Shown one piece after another: positions 57,326 to 64,000 of a stretch of 64,000 nt of DNA. The stretch's first letter is position 1; each line of letters opens with the position of its first letter. A program made the position numbers and the translations under genes. Under the pieces are notes generated by a model. That model saw only the letters and a program-made list of their open reading frames with translations, was not told the DNA's origin and searched no databases. Origin of the DNA: Hybos culiciformis (Eukaryota; Arthropoda; Insecta; Diptera; Hybotidae); contig OZ023273.1 of the NCBI GenBank assembly GCA_964007475.1, positions 83,711,712 through 83,775,711 of the forward strand, written 5' to 3'.

Positions 57326-58003
57326 CAGTGGTCGCATTTAGATTTTAGGTATCGTGCAAAAAAAGATGATTTTCCTTAAACCATTATTTGAAATGTAAGA
57401 AATTATTTATATTTAAATATAAATTTATATAAAAAAAAACTTAAATATATTAAATCAAAAGAAAACAAAAATGTCAGATATATTCTTCAATATCAAAAAT
57501 TAAATTAAACAAGACATAATAAGAATTAAACAACGAAAAATAAAAAATATCAAAAATTAAGCCATAAATAAAAGTTTACTTAAATTAGTGAGAAACACAA
57601 TATTTTTTCTACTGTTGTCCAGTATGAGATCTTTTTTGTATAAATTGCGACGCTAAGTGGTATGTAATTGGTTCCTTTTGGTATGTAATTGGTTACTTTT
57701 GGTATGTAATTGGTTACTTTTAAAGCAACACAAACCTCGGAATTCTCACTAGCTATTCTGTTTCTGGTTTTGTTTAAAATTACATTCATTTGAGAAAATA
57801 AGAATTCGTAAAAGTAAGTTGAAGGAAATACTGTTAATACAGCTATTGCTAACCTTTTTAATGGTGAAAACTGATTTGGAAGCCTTTGCCAAAACTTTAG
57901 AACTTCATCGTCCATGTTAAATGTTATATCATTTTCTCTTAATTGATTTTCGACCATTATTCTCAAATCGACGCGTGCCAGCAAAATTTCCAAGCGACCA
58001 CTG
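57326..58003 (-). mobile_element. Internally deleted hAT transposon (678 bp)
   Basis: Perfect 8-bp duplication CTATAGAA (57318-57325 and 58004-58011). Ends CAGTGGTCGCATTTAG and the inverse of CCAAGCGACCACTG. Unlike the other hAT copies here it still codes for the transposase C-terminus, so it shows directly how a hAT MITE arises from a full element. Catalytic parts are absent. Confidence 0.9.
57580..57993 (-). pseudogene. hAT transposase C-terminal dimerisation domain
   Basis: The hAT dimerisation domain holds transposase subunits together. Visible: FWQRLPNQFSPLKRLAIAVL, then FPSTYFYEFLFSQMN, then NKTRNRIASE, a typical W..L......L...A......P.S....E..FS hAT pattern (the usual acidic C/S-E is FYEFLFS here). 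The real ATG may be that of MVENQL inside the ORF. Near the end VTNYIPK is repeated three times by a 21-base tandem duplication. The rest of the transposase is deleted, so this is not active alone. Confidence 0.75.
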
Positions 58004-58059
58004 CTATAGAATCTTGAAAAATATCTACAAGTGAATTAGTGAATCGTAAGAACTGATAA

Positions 58060-58340
58060 AGTAATTGATAGATATTAAGGCATGCTTCTCGACAGATTCC
58101 ATTCACTTAATATAAGTCTGATAATGCGGCATCCAACATTCAAATGCATTCCCAAACTGAAATCTGATAAAGCGATTTCAAACTTTCACAATATTGGCAA
58201 ACGAGGATAAATCAAAGGAAATAAGTAAATCTTTGAATAATAGAACAATTAATTTTGAGACGAACTGATCTAAATAGTTTAAACAAACCTGTGAAATTCT
58301 ATAGGCTTTTGGTTGTTAAAGGAATTATTGCAAAGTTATT
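58060..58340 (-). pseudogene. Possible LINE A-type relic
   Basis: One frame reads MPHYQTYIK and, after a stop, MESVEKHALISINYF, similar to the WNPFYAVHISRLESVQKNF block of LINE A; upstream, SLRILQVCLNYLDQF parallels ALRVLGFIKRQSKQF. Weak and short. Confidence 0.35.
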
Positions 58341-60664
58341 GAACAGTACTTTTAATAGTTTTTTTGCTTTCGAAACTATGATATGATAGAAATTTCAGGA
58401 TTCTCTGTACTGAACGATGCTAAATCGCCGGTTGAGAGTTATTTTAGTCTTTACGCCCTTTTCGCGGTTTTTTAAGTATGTATGGAGTTAAAGATTCTGA
58501 AACACGAGTTTTCTTAATATTTATTGTTCCTAAGACGCCGACGTCGGCTACGCCCAGAACCAGGCCTACCCAAAAATGTTGTCATAAATATTACAAAAAA
58601 AAAGTTCGATAAAATTGAATGTGTGAACAATTATACAATCTCGGTTCAAATCCACAAAAAGTAAACAAATGTAAATACGAACAATGTAAATATGGTGATG
58701 TGATATAACGTCATCGACAAACGCCATAATAGTCTTACGCTTAAGTCTCTTTACAAATGGGCATTAAGGCATACGGCGTTATTCCCATTTTAAAAATATA
58801 ATAATTTAAAAAAATAAAATATTCACCTATGGCTGTGCGAGCAAAGGCCAATATTTGGAGAAAAAATATGCCTTTATATCGCTTTCTATCCATTTTTAAA
58901 GATATTTCAAGCCATATAACTAATTTCGGGATTATGGCTTTATGTCGCTTTGAAATGGACATCTCACGATGCACGGCACCGTAAATACTTCTGACATATA
59001 TGTTTAACTTGCAGACCTATATTAAGTAAATACAATAGTGTTAAAGTAAATACACTTATTAAATAATAATAAAAGATCTTGACATTAGTTTTGTTTCCTT
59101 ATTTATTTATCGGAAAAAGAAATTTTATTTTTAGGTCTTCAACATAAAAAACACATTTTTTTAATTATTGTTTTGTGCTTTTTGAAATAATTACCATTTT
59201 TTAAAATAGATTTAATGAATTTATGGAAAAAATTAAAAATCAAGTTCAGTAAAAACATATACGTTAATTATTTTTATAATTTGCGAAGTCGTTCCACAGC
59301 TTTGGCGGTCTGACGATAATTTATTACTATTAATTTTACTAAACTTCACTTCATAAAAAGAAACTATAAAATTTAATAATCTAAATAGAATGAGAATAAT
59401 AAACTAAATATCGAAGATTGTGCCCCTGAACTCCGAGAAATATAAAAAAAAATTGTTTTAACTTTCACTGCTGTCAGTATGACGTTTGGTTTCAGTTCCG
59501 TCATCTTTCTACATTTTCAATGATTTCATAGAATTTAACAATTTTAAGTGCCATCGCGCACCGTTCGAAGAAGTCAATTTGAAGTTTTTGAGACCATTTT
59601 AGTGAGGTTTTGTAAGACTTCAGTTATTAAGTTTCATTAGTTTTATTAGTAGATAATAATAGAACCTTAAAATAAGTAAAGTTACGGATAAAATAAATGA
59701 AAACAATTTAATAATCTTTCAGTAATTTTGAATTAAAGTATTCTCAAATAATAAAAAAAGAAAATATATATATATTCATAAGTTTCCCATACGAATATAA
59801 ATAATTGATTTTTAGGTTATATATTCATTACTACTGACAGTAGTTAATCAATCTTAAATCAAAAATAAATTTGTACATTCTTTAATTTTTTATAGATAAT
59901 GAGGATTCGATTATTAGTACATAATTTAAAAATTCTAATCGAAATTATATCATATATAATTATATGGGAGTTCGTAAAGATAATAAAATATAACAATTTA
60001 TTTATTATTAGCTTTATGTTAATTACAACATTTGTTTATTAATTATTAACAGATTGAATTATATTACAATATTTAATTTTAAATCATCATATCATTATTA
60101 TAATAAAGTGTTGCTCTAGCACAATAACTGGTATTAAATGGCATTTAAAATAAAGATAGTCTTGAATTTTAATTTAATTAAGCTTTAACTTAGAATATTC
60201 AGAATAATGATTAAATTTTATAAAATCAATAAAATAACGAACATTGTAGAGATATTTACATGTTGAGTAATTCATAAATATACGTAATTAAAATATTTTA
60301 TTTTGGTTGATAATAAATAACAGCTGTAGAGCCCGACCGCTGGCTCTAGAGCCTAACATAATTCTTATTAATGATGTTAGATAATATGTTTTGCTTGATG
60401 AATCAATAGAATAAATAAATCGAAAAGATTTTCTTCTTTAATCTACGACTTATTTAAACATGTAATATATATCTCGTTCCTTATTTTGGAAATAATTTGA
60501 ATCAATGAGAGAATTTAATAATCATTAAAGAAATATTTTGATTGTAAATTTATAAAACAACTTACATCTTTTATTTATTCTAATCTTTAGCGAAAACACA
60601 TTTAAAAACATAAATATTTTAAAAATAAGACATTATAACATTATTGTTGATTGTTTTTTTTTTA
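58341..60664. other. AT-rich spacer
   Basis: A less AT-rich patch at 58530-58575 (GACGCCGACGTCGGC, palindromic) and another near 58690-58980 may be element remnants; no ends could be matched. 60330-60355 has GCTCTAGAGCC words. No gene seen. Confidence 0.45.
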
Positions 60665-61140
60665 TTATCAAAATAGTAGATTATTGTATATGTAAACTAA
60701 ATTTGTTATTAATTAAGAGATATAAATTGACAAGTGTCAATGTATTTTTGTGTAAATACAGAACGAGTTGTATAACAAATTTTGTTTACATATCCAATAT
60801 ACTGTTTTAATGCGTAGGGGAGAGGTAGTTGCAAAGAGAGAATATTTTTTCTTCTCATTTTTTCTCTTTTTTTTTTGTATTTGGCTGTATTGAAATATTG
60901 TGAGAGATATTATGTTTGTTTAGGTATTACGTAATATTCAATACGAAACATCTAAATGATTTCATTATTTACGCTGATGCATCTAAATTTCTTCATTATA
61001 TACGCTGATGCATCTAGATTTTTTTCATTATTTACGCAGATGCATCTAAATGATTGCATGTGTATTGACGCATATAATACTACATTTAGTGATCTAAATT
61101 CTATAGCACTAAATACAACATAACGATCCCCAACGCATTA
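60665..61140 (+). repeat. R1 family copy, plus orientation, shorter
   Basis: AATAGTAGATTATTGTATATG, hairpin arms (GTAAACTAAATTTGTT and AACAAATTTTGTTTACATAT), GGGAGAGGTAGTTGCAAAGAG, three units of TTCATTATTTACGCTGATGC type, and right end CATTTAGTGATCTAAATT, ACGCATTAAAAT. Collinear with 23690-24615; the middle is shorter. Confidence 0.75.
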
Positions 61141-61834
61141 AAATAATTTAACACCATTTCATTGACTATAATTACTACTGAATTATTCGTTTTATTATTA
61201 AAATGCAAAAAATTGTAAGAAATACATAAGCGGAGAAAATGAAAAACAAATACATATATCAATACATCACAATGAATTTTTAAATAGGAAATCATTTTTT
61301 TATTTGCAATGCATATTAATATTATACTTAATATGTGCTTATAATTTTACATCATTATGTTCTACATGAATACGATTTACAGATAAATATTCTGCAATAT
61401 AAACGAAAGTACATTCTAAACTTATACACAAATCTCAATTGAGATCTGAATTCTGAACTATCGGCCGAGACATTATTAAGATGTCATTTTCAGCCCAATC
61501 GATTATTTCGTTAAGGCTAATTAGTTCATGCATCATTTTCATTTCCAACGGTTTTCTCAGAGAAATAAACATCGCAACATCGCAACTACATAATTATACT
61601 AATAATAGTTTTATAGATTTCTCAGATTTAGATTTTCAGTTTAAATCTGTTTATTTTAGTTCAAAAACATTATAATTTTCTAAAATACGAAAACGTTATA
61701 TAAAATCAACACTGTAAACGGTGTAAACACACTATATATAGAATGCAAACGGAAATCAAGGTTTTTTTAACTTATTATTTATTCAAGTTTTGCTATATTA
61801 CTAGCAGCAAATGTAATTAAATGTGCATTTGATC
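61141..61834. other. AT-rich spacer between two R1 copies
   Basis: The ORF at 61481-61675 shows no recognised domain. Confidence 0.5.
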
Positions 61835-62245
61835 GGTAAGTTGTATTTATAATCGCAAATTTAGCTCGGTAAATGGTATATTACATGCGTCAATATACAT
61901 GTAATTATTTAATTAAGTAAATTTTATTTACATTCTCCGTATTAAGTAAATTTTATTTACTTACTTCATTTTGAACTTTTGTTTATTTTTTGCATTGCAA
62001 ATATATTGATTGCAACTACTTCTCACATGCACATTAAAACAGTATACAAAACATGTTAATAAAATTTGTTGTACAGCTCGTTGTGTATATACACAAAAAC
62101 ACATGGACACTTGTCAATATTATATCACTCGACCTAACGTTCTCGTGATATAAGTATTGACTCGTGTCTATGTGTTTTTGTGTATACACAACTTGTTGTA
62201 ATTACAAATTTTCTTAACATGTGTTGTAATCTACTATTATGCTTC
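61835..62245 (-). repeat. R1 family copy, inverted, with a long terminal hairpin
   Basis: On the minus strand it starts ATAATAGTAGATTACAACAC, has a roughly 190-base hairpin (arms CACAACTTGTTGTA.. with GTTGTGTATACAC, loop around CTCGACCTAACGTTCTC), then TACTGTTTTAATGTGC, GAGAAGTAGTTGCAA, and ends GTATATTGACGCATGT, GAGCTAAATTTGCG, AAATACAACTTACCGATC. The last part matches the left end of the ribozyme-bearing composite at 3566. Confidence 0.72.
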
Positions 62246-64000
62246 TATATTTTTATAAGTTGAGAAGAAAAATAAAATTGTAAGACAATTGAAAGTTGTG
62301 ACAATATTCAAATACTTATGAATTGTTAAAAGGTGCTCATTAATTACAAAAAAAAAAAATTATATTCTATTTTAGAACTTAAATTTCACACGTTTTCCAA
62401 CTTTTGTTAATTATGGTTTGATTTATTTGAAACTAGTAATTAAGCTCTTGTATACAACGAGCCTATGTTCCAAATATACATGTTTTGAACCTTAGTAGGA
62501 ACAAAAAAAATTTACATTAATAATTACAAATAATTTCCATAATCAGTGTTTTAATTCGTTTTTTTTATTAAATACGCCGTTAGATTTTTAGTTAAATGTG
62601 TGACTTAAACAGAAGTGTAGCCATTATTTTTAATATTAAATTATCCAATGTTTTTACACGACTGAAAAAAAGTGTGTATGGCTATTTATTTGGTCATTAA
62701 TTTTGTCTTAATAGTGTGAGTGACTTAATACTTGAGTAGAAGCCAATGGTTAGTGTCTCTCCTGCTCAAAATTTACAAATTGTATTTTTACGCGACTGCT
62801 TTTATCAAAAAATAGCTAGCCTGATGAAATAAATATTATCTGACCAAAATTTTAGGTATCCCAGGCTGAAAATATACAAAACTTTTTCTTTATCAAAATA
62901 TTTACTTAGTTAGCAATAATTAACTAAACAACTGTTAATAAGAAAAACCAAAAAAATTTAATTGAAATATATTAATAAAAAAAAATATATGTATTTAAAT
63001 TTTTACAATGAATATGTTTTGTAATTCTTTGCCTGTCCTCGCCTTCAATTTCTTTTCTAACATAATTTTTACAATAGAATACACATTTTATAATTTATTT
63101 AAGAGGTATCGAACTAATACGCCTTGCATGGTGCATTATGTATTGCTCTTACAAAATTTCTATTGATTATAGAACTTGTTTTTCGCTTTTGAGTTGATAT
63201 TTTTTTAATGCAGCTTATTATTTTTTTTTTTTAATCATTTATTTTTAAATTAAATACATTATATAATTAGGTAGAGGTATATTAATTTTCGATAGCAACT
63301 TTTATAAAATACAATTTTAATTTTTTTGTTAAATTTAAGAAAGTTTTATTGTTATTTCAACTGAGAATTTTTCAAATAAAATATAACAATGAAATTCAGG
63401 GCCAACAAAAATTTAATATTGTTGCTGTTTAAATGAAATAAATATTTAAATTTTGTTGAATAAATATAAATATACCAACTGAGCTAAACCTTTAATAATT
63501 AAGAATTTTTATTTTTTTTTTTTTTTTTTTAATTATTGTTCAATATTTTAAACTAATATTGTGTAACTAATTTTTATTTATTCATCTAAACGTCTTAATT
63601 TCTGCAAATATTAAACCATCTAGGACTTATATAAATAGATCATAATATTCTACAAATTCTATTAACGACGAATCGAAATTTTTACTTTTTAGGCAAACTT
63701 TAAAATAAATGTGCACCATAAATGAAATTGTGTTTCAATTAAAATATAAGTAGTTTTAGAAGACTTATTCTGTAATGATTTTATGGTGTTAGACAGTTTT
63801 ATTATTATATGTATATATCTATAAATTTTCTCTCACAAATTTTCAGACTTCCGCTGCTTAGCGTTAAAAGAAAGTTTTTTTTTGTCTTCTTTTAACGTAG
63901 AGCTAAAAGCCTAAAAGTATAACTAAAGGGTTTTCCAATAAGAGGTGTTATTTTGATATTCAAATAAAAAAGCCATTTTTTGAGGTCAATGATCGGATGT
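62246..64000. other. AT-rich spacer
   Basis: No gene or bounded element. A small hairpin lies at about 63862-63899 (GCGTTAAAAGAAAG and CTTCTTTTAACG). Confidence 0.5.

Noticed and set aside
58530..58980. GC-richer block with ORF at 58741-58974 (minus) as a gene
   Set aside because: The ORF lacks an ATG and any recognisable motif; block limits could not be matched to inverted repeats.

Overview
This window looks like AT-rich, transposon-dense insect (at least arthropod) nuclear DNA. Reasons: spliced genes with GT..AG introns, arthropod-type LINEs, hAT, Mutator and LTR elements, long poly-A/T tracts, and no bacterial-style operons, rRNA or standard tRNA genes. I can support only one ordinary host gene: a four-exon RASL11-like small GTPase on the minus strand (38898-44442). 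Its first intron is 4.6 kb and full of transposon debris. Nearly everything else recognisable is mobile DNA, mostly dead and often nested.

Layout. 1-2447: 5'-cut LINE of family A. 3566-7525: composite repeat holding two tandem 395-bp units plus one inverted, circularly permuted unit; the tandem units each encode a hammerhead ribozyme on the minus strand, and the second is split by a 2.5-kb Sola-like DNA transposon. 7827-10720: LINE family B (minus). 14007-14622: Tc1/mariner-like MITE. 14828-18150: gutted LTR retrotransposon whose 3' LTR is split by a THAP-coding, P-like element. 19690-20195: LINE A relic. 20669-22595: Mutator-like element with a FLYWCH-like finger and arrays of a repeated motif, invaded by a LINE B fragment. 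23690-24615, 60665-61140 and 61835-62245: further copies of the composite repeat family. 25494-28981: three hAT MITEs. 29022-35383: a 6.4-kb Academ-like transposon (transposase plus XPG-like nuclease) with 150-bp inverted ends, itself split by a hAT MITE. 37221-38088: hAT MITE. 46810-49395: LINE B split by a hAT MITE. 53186-53467: foldback minisatellite. 57326-58003: deleted hAT that still codes for the dimerisation domain.

Most interesting. (1) The minus strand of the 395-bp tandem unit has every core base of a hammerhead ribozyme, with three stems, a GUC cleavage triplet and loops I and II that are complementary over 12 bases. Cutting at both copies would release a 395-nt monomer, as in retrozymes and ribozyme satellites. 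A third monomer is circularly permuted with 9-bp terminal redundancy. The array lies between the ends of a dispersed repeat family that otherwise carries no ribozyme. (2) The Academ-like element has an internal deletion filled with an exact 92-bp copy of its own coding sequence, a scar expected from aborted gap repair. (3) At least seven hAT-type insertions keep 8-bp target duplications (six perfect in both copies, one with a single mismatch, plus further weaker ones), pointing to repeated hAT activity.

The genes do not form a pathway. They record successive waves of transposition around one conserved GTPase gene. All calls come from reading the sequence and from memory of the families; no database search was possible.
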